Shown here in pieces: positions 9,999 to 20,275 of a stretch of 64,000 nucleotides of DNA. The stretch comes from Spironucleus salmonicida. Lineage: Eukaryota; Fornicata; Diplomonadida; Hexamitidae. How positions within the stretch are numbered: the stretch's first letter is position 1; each line of letters opens with the position of its first letter. The stretch covers positions 442,001-506,000 of the forward strand of contig CM035321.1 of NCBI GenBank assembly GCA_000497125.2, written 5' to 3'. Both the position numbers and the translations under genes were made by a program. The notes beneath the pieces are model-generated. The model was not told the origin of the DNA. It did no database searches and was given only the letters and a program-made list of their open reading frames with translations.

Positions 9999-11144
9999 TC
10001 ACTCCCGCTCGCCCACCAGCAGCACGTTGCGCGGCGTCACCTCCTCCGCGCACAGCTCCCGCGTGTGCACCCGGTACCCGCGCTCCTGAAGCCGTGCAGC
10101 CCGGTCCGTGATCGCGATGAGCTCCACCGTGCGGGCGCACACCCCGCTGAGGAAGATCTGCACCAGGTACCGCTGGCGGTTGTCCGCGCAGAACTGCCGG
10201 AAGAACGCCCCGAAGTCGCCGTAGACGTCCCGCACGATGGCCTCGGCGGGGCGCGCGCACCCGGCCTTCCGCTTCAGCGCGCCCACCTGCTCCGCCAGGT
10301 AGGTCCCGATCTCGTCGCGCCGGCTCCGCTTGCAGATGGCCTGGCCGGGCTGCAGGCCGTGGCGGTCGCGGAAGTAGTCCACCAGCGGCTGCATGGCGGC
10401 GCGGCGCAGGCGCTTGGCGAGGATCCGCCCCACGTCCATGCCGAAGCTCCCGCACGCGAGGTTCAGGAAGGCCCGCCGGTGCGCCTGGTCCTCGAAGCTG
10501 AGCCCGCCGAGCGCCCTGCTGCGGGGGAAGTGGCGCATGGACTGGTAGCAGCAGGGCACCTGGAGCACCAGCGCGCTCTCCACGCCGTCCAGCACGTCGG
10601 CCCCGAAGTCCCCGCAGCCGTGCAGCGCGATGAGGGCGGTGGTCGCCGGGAGGCCCGCTGGCCCGAGCGCCCGTACCGCGAAGGAGGCGTGCTGCAGGCC
10701 CAGCGCGCTCGCCCTCGCCACCAGGGCCGCGTCCCGGTCCACGCCCAGGACCGAGTAGCACCCCAGCCCGTCCAGCGCCTGGCTCAGCTTGCCGACCCCG
10801 CACCCCGCGTCGAGCACGGAGGCGCCGGCGGGGAGCAGCTCGCGGACGACGGCCACCATGCTGGCGACCTGCGCGCCCTTGGGGTCGGGGTGCCTGGGGA
10901 GCGCAGTCCGCCGCGGGAGGACCGAGTCGTCCATGAAGCGCTGGAGCTGCGCTGGCACGGCGCCCTCGTGCTCCCCGAAGAGCAGCTGGGACACCTGCCC
11001 CGGGGTCAGGCGCTCGAGGAAAAGCTGGGCCTCCGCGTCGAAGGCGGCCATGACGGCGGGGTACTCCGCCGGGTAGGCGTCGAGCAGCAGCAGCCCCAGG
11101 AAGGGGTAGCTGGCGAGGTAGCGGCGGGCGGCGTCGGGGTCCAT
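9999..11144 (-). CDS. METTL25: METTL25-family methyltransferase-like protein
   Basis: A 381-residue protein with a Rossmann SAM-binding motif VLDAGCGVGKLSQAL at 110-124. HGCGD lies near 165 and the CCYQSM segment near 186 is characteristic of the METTL25/RRNAD1 family. The length is shorter than the animal proteins (about 600) but covers the core. GC3 is very high and Gln is CAG. The start at 11144 is set by the divergent EF-hand gene, whose start lies only 39 bases away across a shared promoter. The substrate is not deducible. Confidence 0.75.
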   Translation of the reverse strand: MDPDAARRYLASYPFLGLLLLDAYPAEYPAVMAAFDAEAQLFLERLTPGQVSQLLFGEHEGAVPAQLQRFMDDSVLPRRTALPRHPDPKGAQVASMVAVVRELLPAGASVLDAGCGVGKLSQALDGLGCYSVLGVDRDAALVARASALGLQHASFAVRALGPAGLPATTALIALHGCGDFGADVLDGVESALVLQVPCCYQSMRHFPRSRALGGLSFEDQAHRRAFLNLACGSFGMDVGRILAKRLRRAAMQPLVDYFRDRHGLQPGQAICKRSRRDEIGTYLAEQVGALKRKAGCARPAEAIVRDVYGDFGAFFRQFCADNRQRYLVQIFLSGVCARTVELIAITDRAARLQERGYRVHTRELCAEEVTPRNVLLVGERE

Positions 11145-11183
11145 TTCGGGCAGTTGTACCCTGGGTATATAAGAGTCCGCAAA
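11145..11183. promoter_or_regulatory. 39-base divergent promoter (METTL25 / EF-hand gene)
   Basis: The only DNA between two divergent starts. It contains GGGTATATAAGAG, which reads as a TATA element in both directions, and AAAATG initiator contexts on the EF-hand side. Confidence 0.6.
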
Positions 11184-11633
11184 ATGCAGGCCTCCATCAA
11201 CACGTACGTCCGGCTCTTCGAGCTCGTGGACACCTCCCGCAACGGCTTCCTGGACGCGCTGGAGGTCCGGAACATCTTCGCGCGCTTCTTCCGGGCCTTC
11301 CCGCCGCCGCACCTGATGCTCAACACGATCACGTCGCGGCCGAACGAGGAGATGGACTTCCTGGACTTCTTCGCCTTCTGCCAGGAGTTCTCGGTGCTGC
11401 TCTCGAACAAGGACTACAACAACGTGCGCGAGCTGCTGCAGAACTCCAACGACGAGGGCCGGCCGCGCATCACCACCGCCCGGCTCGCGGAGCTGGCCCA
11501 GAGCGTCGGCATCGACCTCACGCGGGGCGAGCTGGAGGGGCTGATGTGGGCGCTGCTCGGGTCGCAGCAGACCGAGCTGGACACGGGGATGATCCTGGAC
11601 ATCTTCAACGCCGTGCGCCTCGAGATTCAGTGA
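11184..11633 (+). CDS. EF-hand calcium-binding protein
   Basis: A 149-residue calmodulin/centrin-sized protein. One canonical EF-hand loop, DTSRNGFLDALE, is at about residues 16-27. Further helices with degenerate loops follow (NEEMDFLDFFAF, TARLAELAQSVGIDLT). Only the first loop keeps all the usual ligand positions. It starts at AAAATGCAG about 15 bases below TATATAA. It converges on the STPG gene with 8 bases between stop codons. Role unknown; in a flagellate, calcium-responsive axonemal or cytoskeletal proteins of this shape are common. Confidence 0.75.
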   Translation: MQASINTYVRLFELVDTSRNGFLDALEVRNIFARFFRAFPPPHLMLNTITSRPNEEMDFLDFFAFCQEFSVLLSNKDYNNVRELLQNSNDEGRPRITTARLAELAQSVGIDLTRGELEGLMWALLGSQQTELDTGMILDIFNAVRLEIQ

Positions 11634-11641
11634 CGACTTCC

Positions 11642-12133
11642 TCACTTCCAGCCCTTCCACTTTATGTGGTACGTGTTCGGCGCCACCTTGCTCGCCAGGT
11701 AGGTCACCTTCACGGGCCGCCGGCGCTCGGAGCCGTTGATCCTGCAGGGCCGGCTGCACATGCAGCTTGGTGTGCTCGCTGTCTCCGCGGGCCGCCCCTC
11801 CACCTCGGCCAGGCGGAAGCGGTCGGCGTTCGGGAACTTCGTGGCGCGCTGCAGCCGCGGCAGGGAGGCGTCGTAGCGGTTGGGGCCCGGGACGTGGTTA
11901 TCGGCGACGTCGAAGACCGACTTGGGCCGCGGGGCCTGGTTGATCCGGACCTGGGGCAGGGGCGCCTTCTTGGGCAGGTAGGCGTTCGGCGCCGGATGGG
12001 CCTTGGCCTGGCGCTGCGGCGTCACCGCCTGCCGGTGGGAGGTCTCGCTCTCCTTGGCAGCCTGCAGCTTCTGCTCGCGCGCCTGCTTCTGGAGGCGGTC
12101 CAGGGTGGCCGAGCCGGCATACTCGGACTGCAT
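11642..12133 (-). CDS. SHIPPO/STPG-repeat protein
   Basis: A 163-residue basic protein with sperm-tail PG-rich motifs: HPAPNAYLPKK, VPGPNRYDASLPRL (about 90-105) and a C-terminal APNTYHIKWKGWK. The N-terminal 45 residues look helical and Gln/Ala-rich. STPG proteins associate with axonemal microtubules. GC-rich, CAG for Gln. The AAATGCAG start context matches its neighbours. A short Cys-rich insert (PSCMCSRPC) in the middle is unusual for the family. Confidence 0.7.
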   Translation of the reverse strand: MQSEYAGSATLDRLQKQAREQKLQAAKESETSHRQAVTPQRQAKAHPAPNAYLPKKAPLPQVRINQAPRPKSVFDVADNHVPGPNRYDASLPRLQRATKFPNADRFRLAEVEGRPAETASTPSCMCSRPCRINGSERRRPVKVTYLASKVAPNTYHIKWKGWK

Positions 12134-12234
12134 TTGGAGGGAACGGGTATCGCCGCTTTGGGTTTAATAGTGGTCAGAACGGCGGTTTAATTTTGAAAAG
12201 TACAATGTTAAGTTACATATATAATACACGGCAT

Positions 12235-12395
12235 TTCGCTTTGGCCCGAGACCGCGGAAGTACCCAGACCCCGTTGCCGTCGAGGGCGTGTGCGCAAGCT
12301 CTGGGAGCGGTTGCGCATACTATGGGCCCACGCGGAAGCCTTGGCGGTGGGAATGAACTGGCTAGACAGCGCTGGAGAACGATATAGCGCTGGTG
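12235..12395 (+). ncRNA. Candidate structured noncoding RNA
   Basis: A GC-rich island with no frame showing the codon pattern of its neighbours. It contains a strong two-part hairpin at about 12288-12320: TGTGCGCAA pairs with TTGCGCATA, and inside it GCTC pairs with GAGC. GCGGAAG occurs twice (about 12254 and 12331). A TATATAATA element lies about 20 bases upstream and a short T run (GAGTTTTC) follows, as for a Pol III-type unit. The island could be RNase P/MRP, SRP, U3 or a new RNA; I cannot choose. The alternative is plain noncoding DNA at the end of the GC-rich tract. Strand and ends are approximate. Confidence 0.4.
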
Positions 12396-13454
12396 AGTTT
12401 TCAATATTCTTTTAGCATCATAATAAAATTTTGGTCTATATCGCAGTAAATTATAGTATTTAATGATGATTCATTAAACTCAACGTCGATCTTTTTTTTA
12501 TTATATATACTTTAGGGCTATTATTTAATTTACTAGCGAAATATTTATTTATAATAATTATAAGGTAATTTAAAAGAAAATTGAATACAATATAAACCTA
12601 ATTCGCTGTTTTATTAAATTAAAAATTTGTGTAAATTTTTATATAAATATCATTTATTCTTCATAATTTTTAATATGTTCGGCTATTATTTATAATCTTG
12701 TGTTATGTTTAAAAAATGCTTCCTCAGACAAATATTAAAAACTTTCGATACAATATATTGAAAAAGGCATCCTATATTTTAGAATATAAACTAGTGTATA
12801 ACACACCAAAAAACAAAGCGTATGAGGAATGTAAAATATAAATTTAATCTGCTTCATTATCTAATAGAAAAAATTATTTGAGAGATAACTACTCTTTTAA
12901 TTCTTCAAGTTGTAATTTAGATAATTAAACTATTACGTTTTTATCTAACGAAGAGTAATTGCATATAGACTAAACTAATACTATAATTCAATAAGGAAAT
13001 ATAAATTTATTGAAAAAATTACATTTTGATTAAAGTATTAATATAAATTATACTATAATATTTTCTGAATTAAATTATGTATAAAGAAACTAATTGATAA
13101 ATGATATTATTAAGATAAATATGTAATAACCAGATAAAACATTGAAAGTTAATAAAACGTTGCTGAATAATATCATCTTTAATAGTAACAGGTTGGAAAA
13201 GCAATCTATATTAATGAATAAACAAAATCTAAAATAAAAGTAGTAAAATAATTTACTAAAATAGTAAATGTAAGAATACGAATTACTGTTTGGTATAAAT
13301 GGGTCTACACTGCAGTAATATCTAGCTTTTGTGAAATACTAGAACTCTAATGGTTAACATCTATAATTAAATGTTAATAATTTACCTCCTAGTTATGTAT
13401 TAATACCTATAACAAACGACGCACTTATCAAGCAAAAAATGAGTGAATGAAATG
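12396..13454. other. AT-rich intergenic DNA
   Basis: No supported gene on either strand. The change from GC-rich to AT-rich at about 12400 is abrupt. Confidence 0.5.
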
Positions 13455-14102
13455 TCACTACAGTACTTTAACATCATTCTATATTAGCCATGATATGATT
13501 TATTAAGATGCGCTGCTAGCATGAATTAGCTTGCGGATAAACGGCTGCGCAACGCAAATTACAACTATTTTAATGGCAAACTCTGCATGACAGAGCAGCT
13601 TCTTTTCGTTGATAATGTTAAGATTCTGTTTTATTGCACCTACTAAATTTTCGTAATTACCTAGAACTGGAAACTTAGTGAACTGCTGTACTAGCCGTTA
13701 CGCGTTTCGAGTCGGGAAGATAACTCCTGATATCTAATTATGGAATAACGTATCGAGGGTGGAATATAGTGTCTAATACGATTCTATCGTCGAATTCACT
13801 AGCATAGACCGTATCTTTAGATCTGGGACGAAATGAAAATCCACTGCTCGATTCTAACGCTGCTATTGTGCAAGCGCAATATAGTTTGAAAGTCTGATAA
13901 AGTCTATATGTGCGAAGGGTTGAACAGATAATAAAAGGATGTCGGGATTCTGTGTAGTTGTAGTGCCAGTTAGAGTTAGTTCGATGATCGACTCCATATC
14001 CATTTTGGATAACCACAATATAATATTAAATATCATAGTTTCATTAAAATTCGTATATTGCAGGATCACCAGGGGTTGTTTATCTATCTACTAGAGTTGC
14101 AT
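13455..14102 (-). CDS. Uncharacterised protein straddling the repeat edge
   Basis: A 215-residue frame from MQLQQIDKQPLVIL to a TGA at 13455-13457. It stays open across 648 bases with mixed codons and TAA/TAG at Gln. The pattern of alternating beta-like hydrophobic strands (PLVILQY, DILLLSVQPF, GVIFPTR) and helices suggests an alpha/beta domain. There is a faint resemblance to the N-terminal half of Sec1/Vps33 proteins, too weak to name it. The 5' 195 bases lie in the 13.9-kb direct repeat; the 3' part cannot be compared because copy 1 leaves the window. Confidence 0.5.
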
Positions 14103-14348
14103 GTTACATTTAACAGTTATCATATATTGTTATAATATATTTCTGAATTCAGCCCACTGTGCTTTCTATCTTGTGTTATATTAGCGAATATTTAAACCAA
14201 ATCAATGCAGCCTAATGGATACACTGTTAACATCTAGGTATGGGAGCGTAATTTTCTGGTTGCGTCTCAATTGTAGGAACATAAATTACTACTATTTCTT
14301 AATCTAGTAACCATGCAATAGCCAGAAAAACGTCATTCGTGGGTATTG

Positions 14349-14891
14349 TCATAGAATGCCCTTCCATTTTGGGCTATACAGAGCTGGGCTACGCTCTGTT
14401 ATTTCGTATGATATAAACTTGGCCTTCCGCCGTTCTCTTCTGCAGATCCGGATGTCTGCTGGCTGGTATTGGTCTTTGAGTGCCAAGAACTCCGGCTACT
14501 CTTTGATCTTGCACATCTGGAACCTATCAGATTAACATATCTTGGGGGTCTTGCCAATAGATGGTAGCGAGAGGTTCGTGTACTAGCCTGGCCCTGGTGT
14601 AGTGATTTATTTATCCTCCTTACTTCTGTCATACGCATTGATGTGTTGGCCATTCTATGTGTGATGACGAATATGGTAGGTGTTAGGTGCTGGACTGTCA
14701 AAGTTAAGCTGCGACAGGAATGAGTATGACCGGTCGTCAGGTTGCACACGTGAGGTAAGGTGTGGAGGGAGGGGCTTTTTCTTGACTTCCGGCTTCTGAG
14801 GACGGATAAGCTCCGCTATCTCCAGGAGCCCCTTTGCCTGAGCTAGGAGTCCAGGAATCTCCTTCCGCTTGATCACTGTTTCCAGCTGCAT
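14349..14891 (-). CDS. SHIPPO/STPG-repeat protein, repeat copy
   Basis: The near-identical second copy of the gene at 442-984: same 180-residue length, same PAPNTYHI and TPGPGQYT motifs, same upstream TATATATG element. Two base differences are visible (near 14436 and 14647). Both copies appear intact, so dosage is doubled or the copies are being homogenised. Confidence 0.75.
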
Positions 14892-14999
14892 TTTTGGCAG
14901 GATATGGAATTCATATATAGAGTGTGGGAAAATTCTTCATAGAAACGGAGTGCGTTCAATGACCTGGATCACCCGTCCTATCCTGGTAATAACGTTATC

Positions 15000-15455
15000 T
15001 CACATGCTGGTACTGGTCTCGCTCTCCCGGATCTCACTGCTACTGACCTTACGGCCGTTCTCCTCCACTACACCGCATATGTGCACCACCATCTCCACTA
15101 ACCCCTTCTACCGTCTTAGCCGATTCAGCACCTTTGCACCGTCCTCGGTTTCCTTGCTCACAACGAGCTAACACTCTTCAAGCTCTAGCACTGGCCCCAC
15201 AGGGTCGTTCAGTTCCACCACAGAAATATCTCCTGTTAATGGGCCCAGCCCATCCAGGAATTCCTACACGTTCTGGCACCGTGCCTCGAAGGGCTGGATA
15301 AACTTCGACAGCGACTTCTTCTACACGTATGCTTGTGACATCACTCCAACGATGATCCTATCACCGCGTTATGCTACCTCTGCTACCTTCCTTAGTAGGG
15401 CATGGTGACCTACGTGGAGACGGTCAAAAGTCCCGGCGGCGCAGATTGTTGGCAT
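15000..15455 (-). CDS. Phosphopantetheine adenylyltransferase, repeat copy
   Basis: The second copy of the 151-residue PPAT gene at 1093-1548. The GTFDRLHVGHH signature is unchanged at protein level; the Phe codon differs (TTT instead of TTC). All active-site motifs are present, so both copies should encode working enzyme. Confidence 0.88.
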
Positions 15456-15494
15456 TTCGAGAGAACTAAAACTATATATAATAATCCAAATCAG

Positions 15495-15755
15495 TCAGTA
15501 AGTTACAGGTTGGGTGCGAGTCTTGCCTCTGAAGCCCCTTGTACTAGGCTGGTACTTTCTGAACAGGTGCTACACATCGTAGTCGAAGCTGACGGCTGCC
15601 CGCCTGCTGTACGGGGAGTGCATCAGGACATAGGGCGTGTAGGTTTCCTCCATCTGGATTCCACGAAACACGTCGTACCTGAATGCATCGTCTATGTTTT
15701 TGGGTGTCTTTGGATCCTATAGCATCTTGAGCTTGGCCGAGCGTGAGAGCATCAT
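15495..15755 (-). CDS. Small protein of unknown function, repeat copy
   Basis: The second copy of the 86-residue frame at 1588-1848. One base change near 15617 (C to G on the plus strand) alters one codon. Conservation of the open frame between copies gives modest support that it is a gene. Confidence 0.48.
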
Positions 15756-15999
15756 TTTTAATTTGGGAGAGGTAGAGATATATCAGATACGTATGCACAA
15801 AATAACATGATTCCTGAAAGAAAACTGTCCGTTGTTTATAATTATACAGCTTCTGTATGTCCAGTTTTTCCTTACCTGTTTCGAATAAACAAAACTGGTA
15901 CTCAATCAACAGCCTCTCCAACATATCTAGGTGGTTGCGGAGGTATAAAATTTTGGGAACGACCCTTTATATATCCTGGCCGTACACCTCACTCCCAAA

Positions 16000-17307
16000 A
16001 TGCAGAATCCGCTCATCGTCGAGGCCCATGCACAGCTGGGGACAGGAAGCTTCCAGGATGCAGTGAAGCTGGCGCTAAATGCCCTCCAGTACCCAGGGAT
16101 CACCAGGGACGAGGAGTTCGCGCTCTATCTCATCATCATCGAGGCCTACACGGCCGCTCGGGAGTACGCGCTCGCGGAGGCCAACGTGCTGCAGGTTCAG
16201 CAGGTCCTCCCAACACATTCCGGGTTGCGGAAGCAGTTCTACCTCGACGCGGCCAGGGTGTTCGTGGCCCTCGACAAGCCGCTGCAGGCTTTGCAGTTCC
16301 TCGACGACTACCAGTTCGACGGGCTCCCCATGGAATCCGTGTTCTACTCGCTAAGCGCGGCGGCCCAGCTCAGGCTGCGGAACTACCCCGATGCGGCCGT
16401 GTCCCTGCAGAAGTGCGACTCGGTGGAGGCGCAGGCGCAGCTCTTCGCCGTCCAAAACGACGTACCCGGACTCGAGGGCGCGGCCGAGGTGCTGCTGCAG
16501 AACGACCCCAACTTCACCGGCCTGACGCAGATCTGCGCCAACCTCGCGGTGATGTCCGGCGAGTCGCAGAAGGCACTCTACTACGGCCAGAAGTGCCGGG
16601 AGTTCGCCGACATCTGGGGAAACTTCGACGGCGCCGAGCTCCAGCGCCAGGTCCAGTTCGTGGTAGAGGGCGAGTGCGCTGGCCCGGTGGAGGGCATTGT
16701 GGGGGCATTCGTGCTGGTCAGCCGCCGTGAGTACCTCCAGGCCCTGGAGCACATCCAGACCCTGCGGGGTGGCAGCACCCATGAGAAAGCGCTGCTGGCC
16801 CTGTCCGCCCTCTGCTCTGCCGGGCTGGGGGATGCGCCGGCGACCATGACGAAGCTGGACAAGGTCGGGACGCAGACTTCCTTTGCCATGCACGTGACCG
16901 GAGTCTGCTTCCGCCTGCTCGGGAACTACGGCCGCGCCAAGCGGTGCTTCGCCGACGCCCTTAAGACGGTGCCTCCCCGGAGCCTCTTCCGCGCCGAGGT
17001 GCTGACGAGCCTGGGGGAGGTGAAGTGGGTCACCGACGACCTCCAGGGCGCGGTGCGGGACCTGGTGGCCGCGAAGGCGCTCGTGCTCGCCAACTGCGGC
17101 AGGGGTGGGTTCTACGGCCGGGTGTGCGCGCTGCTGGGCCAGATATACGACGTGCTCTACGTCCTGAGCGGCAACAAGGTGATCCGGGGTGAGGCCGTGC
17201 TGGTCGTGGAGGACGCCATCACGGGGCTGGAGGAGCGTGGCCTCGCGGAGGGGGCGGTGTGCAGGGAGCTGCGCGAGCTGCGGGGCAGAATACGCGCCAG
17301 GAGGTGA
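16000..17307 (+). CDS. TPR-repeat protein, repeat copy
   Basis: The second copy of the 435-residue TPR protein at 2093-3400. Two residue differences are seen: Ile to Thr in the DAPAxMTKL segment and Gln to Leu in the YVxSGNK segment. Upstream TATA-like element and AAAATGCAG start are unchanged. Confidence 0.8.
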   Translation: MQNPLIVEAHAQLGTGSFQDAVKLALNALQYPGITRDEEFALYLIIIEAYTAAREYALAEANVLQVQQVLPTHSGLRKQFYLDAARVFVALDKPLQALQFLDDYQFDGLPMESVFYSLSAAAQLRLRNYPDAAVSLQKCDSVEAQAQLFAVQNDVPGLEGAAEVLLQNDPNFTGLTQICANLAVMSGESQKALYYGQKCREFADIWGNFDGAELQRQVQFVVEGECAGPVEGIVGAFVLVSRREYLQALEHIQTLRGGSTHEKALLALSALCSAGLGDAPATMTKLDKVGTQTSFAMHVTGVCFRLLGNYGRAKRCFADALKTVPPRSLFRAEVLTSLGEVKWVTDDLQGAVRDLVAAKALVLANCGRGGFYGRVCALLGQIYDVLYVLSGNKVIRGEAVLVVEDAITGLEERGLAEGAVCRELRELRGRIRARR

Positions 17308-17319
17308 GAATTGGTTAGG

Positions 17320-17643
17320 TCACTCGGGGTTGAACATCTGTTTGAACATGACCGCCACGTCGAAGAACTCCACGTCGTCCATGAAGTCCTTGATGTCCTG
17401 GCTGGGACCGCCGACGATCCTGCCGACCACGAGCTGCGTGAGCCTCTTCTCGAGCTCTGGCATGTTCTTGCCGTGGTGCTTGATGAGGCACCTGAAGCTG
17501 TCGTCCACGCCCATATCGGTGATCCTGTCCTGCCCAGGGTGCCGAGAGATGTAGTCAGTCACGTCAAAGACCACGCCGCCCATCACTATGTGCTGCCTGC
17601 CGTTCTGGTTGAGGTCGGCCGCTGTCATATCCTTGATGCTCAT
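17320..17643 (-). CDS. Cytochrome b5-like protein, repeat copy
   Basis: The second copy of the 107-residue cytochrome b5-like protein at 3413-3736, with the same HPGQ variant of the heme motif. One residue differs near the C-terminus (KQMFNPE against KQLFNPE), and two further changes are synonymous. Confidence 0.8.
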   Translation of the reverse strand: MSIKDMTAADLNQNGRQHIVMGGVVFDVTDYISRHPGQDRITDMGVDDSFRCLIKHHGKNMPELEKRLTQLVVGRIVGGPSQDIKDFMDDVEFFDVAVMFKQMFNPE

Positions 17644-17849
17644 TCCGTTTGTATACTTAGCGAGGAGTTATCGAAGATAATATTGCGGTTTATCGTTACG
17701 CGAAGGTACCGGAATCTAAACTGGACGCCAAGAAGGGCTCGCCGTTCTAGGAGTATTGGGTAGCATGCGGGATGGATCTGCCGGTGCGGGGCGGGGTGTC
17801 AGGGTCGGGCGGTTTCATGGGGCGCGTCCCGTTTAGTTTTGTGGTAAAA

Positions 17850-18637
17850 TGTAGTACTGAATTTTTTACTGGAATAGATTTTTGATTATATAACTGGTAT
17901 TAATAACTATACGTTTAGGCATATGGTATATTCAATATTGGTGTTTGCATATTCTAAACTAAATTATTATTAAGTTCATACTAATAGTTTTCACATCTTA
18001 TTATTGATATAAAATGTAACTTCATTACTAATAAATAATATATTTAAATTTTTCTATTAATTTACTTTTCAAGATTGTATTAATTTTAAATTAAAAATTA
18101 CCTTATTTCTCACATATTATAATATATTTTAAATTATCCTCCTGTATTATAATTTTTTATAAAATTAAATATATACTAGATACTGTTCGAATTCTAAAAA
18201 TATAACTTAGTTTAATTAATAGCATTCAAAAATATATATTTAGCATAAATTTAGTTCATTAACAGTTTATAACCTACTAACAAAGATATATAACAATTGA
18301 TTATCTGTTATTCTATCATTATCTCTTGGTTTGTTCAATAAAAATATATTTATTAGTTAATTTTTATATTAAAATACTAATTCTGTATGAATTGATTTAA
18401 TAATATAATACATTGCGACTATTAAATTTTTATTTTAGAATAGTATAAAATCAGAACTACAAATCAATATGTGTTTCGTCATTAATATACCTTTAAATAT
18501 CTAATACTGATTTATATTTTTACTGTATTTAGATTAAAATACTATACATAACTATAAAGTCACTTAATCACTTAAGTGAAAAAACGAATTATCCTATATG
18601 AATATTATGTTCATATAAATATTATTAACGTTAAATA
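17850..18637. other. AT-rich intergenic DNA
   Basis: No gene recognised. It starts at the edge of the direct repeat and ends at the start of a secreted-protein gene. Confidence 0.45.
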
Positions 18638-20257
18638 ATGTTAATTTTACTATAATTTTCTTGCTTTGAAGATGACTCATAGGTTATCTATAACCCTATA
18701 ACAGCTTAGGTTACATTTACAGCAAAATATATTACTACTGAAACTTAATTATGTAGTTTTCTTCTATAAAAAACTGCTACACCTCAGATAAAACTAGGAC
18801 CTATCAGTTTTATAGGAAATCCTATGATCTTTACTTCAGAAGATAACATATTTTTAGTATTAGATTGCCCTACTCCAATATGTGCTACAGAATGTAGTAC
18901 TTCATTTGATTCTAAAACCTGTCGAGATTGTAAGGTTCAAAGAACAAAACTTTGTGCACCAGCTTCTGAAGCAACTGTAGCCCAAATAGAATATATATTT
19001 AATGAAGAAAACATCTAGATGGAATTTGCTGCTGGAAAATTTCTAGTATCAGCTAGCATAAGAGGTGGGTGTTTTTAAAATTACAAAGTATTATATACAT
19101 AAAATCAACTTATTTTTAGTGGAACCCCATTTTTATGTCCTATTGAATTGACTGCAGAAGCGATAGCTGCTTAAGCAGCCAATAATTGCAAAAAACCAAT
19201 TGGGATAACTCCAGTAGATTGTCCATGGATATAGGTAGTAATAAACGATCAGGTTATTAGTGTCGATGCATATAAAAAAGAGGACCTCTTAAGTATGGGA
19301 TCTTTTAAAATGGATTGTGATGTTATAGATAGTTCTTATTAAAAATTATGTCAGTAACTCATGAAAGAAGTAAATTAGTTAAATGATGTAACTATTTAGA
19401 TTCAACTTGCTGTTGCTATTAAAAGAAATATTGGTACTACTCCGAAAATAGATATGCCTTTAATGGAATCATACTTAATAACTGGAAATGTTAATGAAAT
19501 TACAGCAAAAGATAGCTCAGATTGCTTTTAAGATATATAAATAGATGCTTTTGAACATGTTAGTATACTTCATTTAAAATGGAATAACAGTCCAAAGAAT
19601 TGTCCTGATGAAAAGTATGATCAAGTTATAGTTGAGATATCTGGTTTTACTAGCGATTTTTATCAATATAACAATATTTTACCCAGCATCACATCAGAAA
19701 TTGAATCATTTGAAATAGCTTGTACTAATGCAGTAAATCAGACTGAATGTATAGGGAATTATTCCATAGCATTAAATGACTATCGGGTGAATTAAGTTTT
19801 GTAATTAATCTATTTAAAGGATGAATAAATAGTATCTACGAACAAATTTTCAGTATCATTAGATTAAGAATAATTTAGGAACGCTACAATTGTTATTTTT
19901 GAAGAATCTATTTGTGTTCATATAGATCATGTTCCATGGGCTAAAGTTATATCAGGTGACCTTGATTTATAATTAATAATGAATGACTAAAATATTAAAT
20001 GGAGATAACTTTATAAATCAGACAAAACTCCTTATTGTTCCGCAATCTCACGATTGACATCATCCAAGATATCTTTTGATTGTCTTTCTAGCTAAGGACA
20101 ATTATTTGTAAATGGAAATGAAATGCCAGTAGAAAAGTGTTAAAATGCATAACCACCAGCATTATTCTGGAAATAAGTATTAATATTAGGTATAGGATTT
20201 TCTGGATTTTGTGCACTAGTGGTTTTAATCTTCTTCACAAGGCGTATAAAGGAGTGA
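18638..20257 (+). CDS. Type I membrane protein, diplomonad surface family (member 1)
   Basis: A 539-residue protein. MLILLQFSCF at the start is a likely signal peptide. A long Cys-containing ectodomain includes LDCPTPICATEC and CRDCKVQRTKLC, and a single membrane helix near the C-terminus (WKQVLILGIGFSGFCALVVL) is followed by FFTRRIKE. The segment DCDVIDSSYQKLCQQLMKE resembles the NC-x-V/Q...CCGN...L regions of the proteins at 20276-21706 and 28418-29860, so I place all three in one diverged family. AT-rich, with many TAA/TAG Gln codons. It converges on the next member with an 18-base gap. No named family is recognised. Confidence 0.7.
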
Positions 20258-20275
20258 GATAAAATATTTTTGCAA

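Larger units (their letters stand above)
13908..17849. repeat. Direct repeat, copy 2
   Basis: Matches 1-3942 with constant offset 13,907, no indels and about a dozen substitutions. Similarity ends after GTGGTAAAA, where both copies become AT-rich and dissimilar. Five complete genes and one gene end are contained in the shared part. Confidence 0.95.

Noticed and set aside
9460-11759. Long open frames on the opposite strand of the GC-rich DNAAF1 end, METTL25 and EF-hand genes.
   Set aside because: They are antisense shadows caused by high GC; real genes with recognisable domains occupy the other strand.
18638-20257. Possible HAP2/GCS1 gamete fusion protein (signal, Cys-rich ectodomain, C-terminal helix).
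   Set aside because: The conserved HAP2 core motif was not found, and the protein groups with two family members that also lack it.
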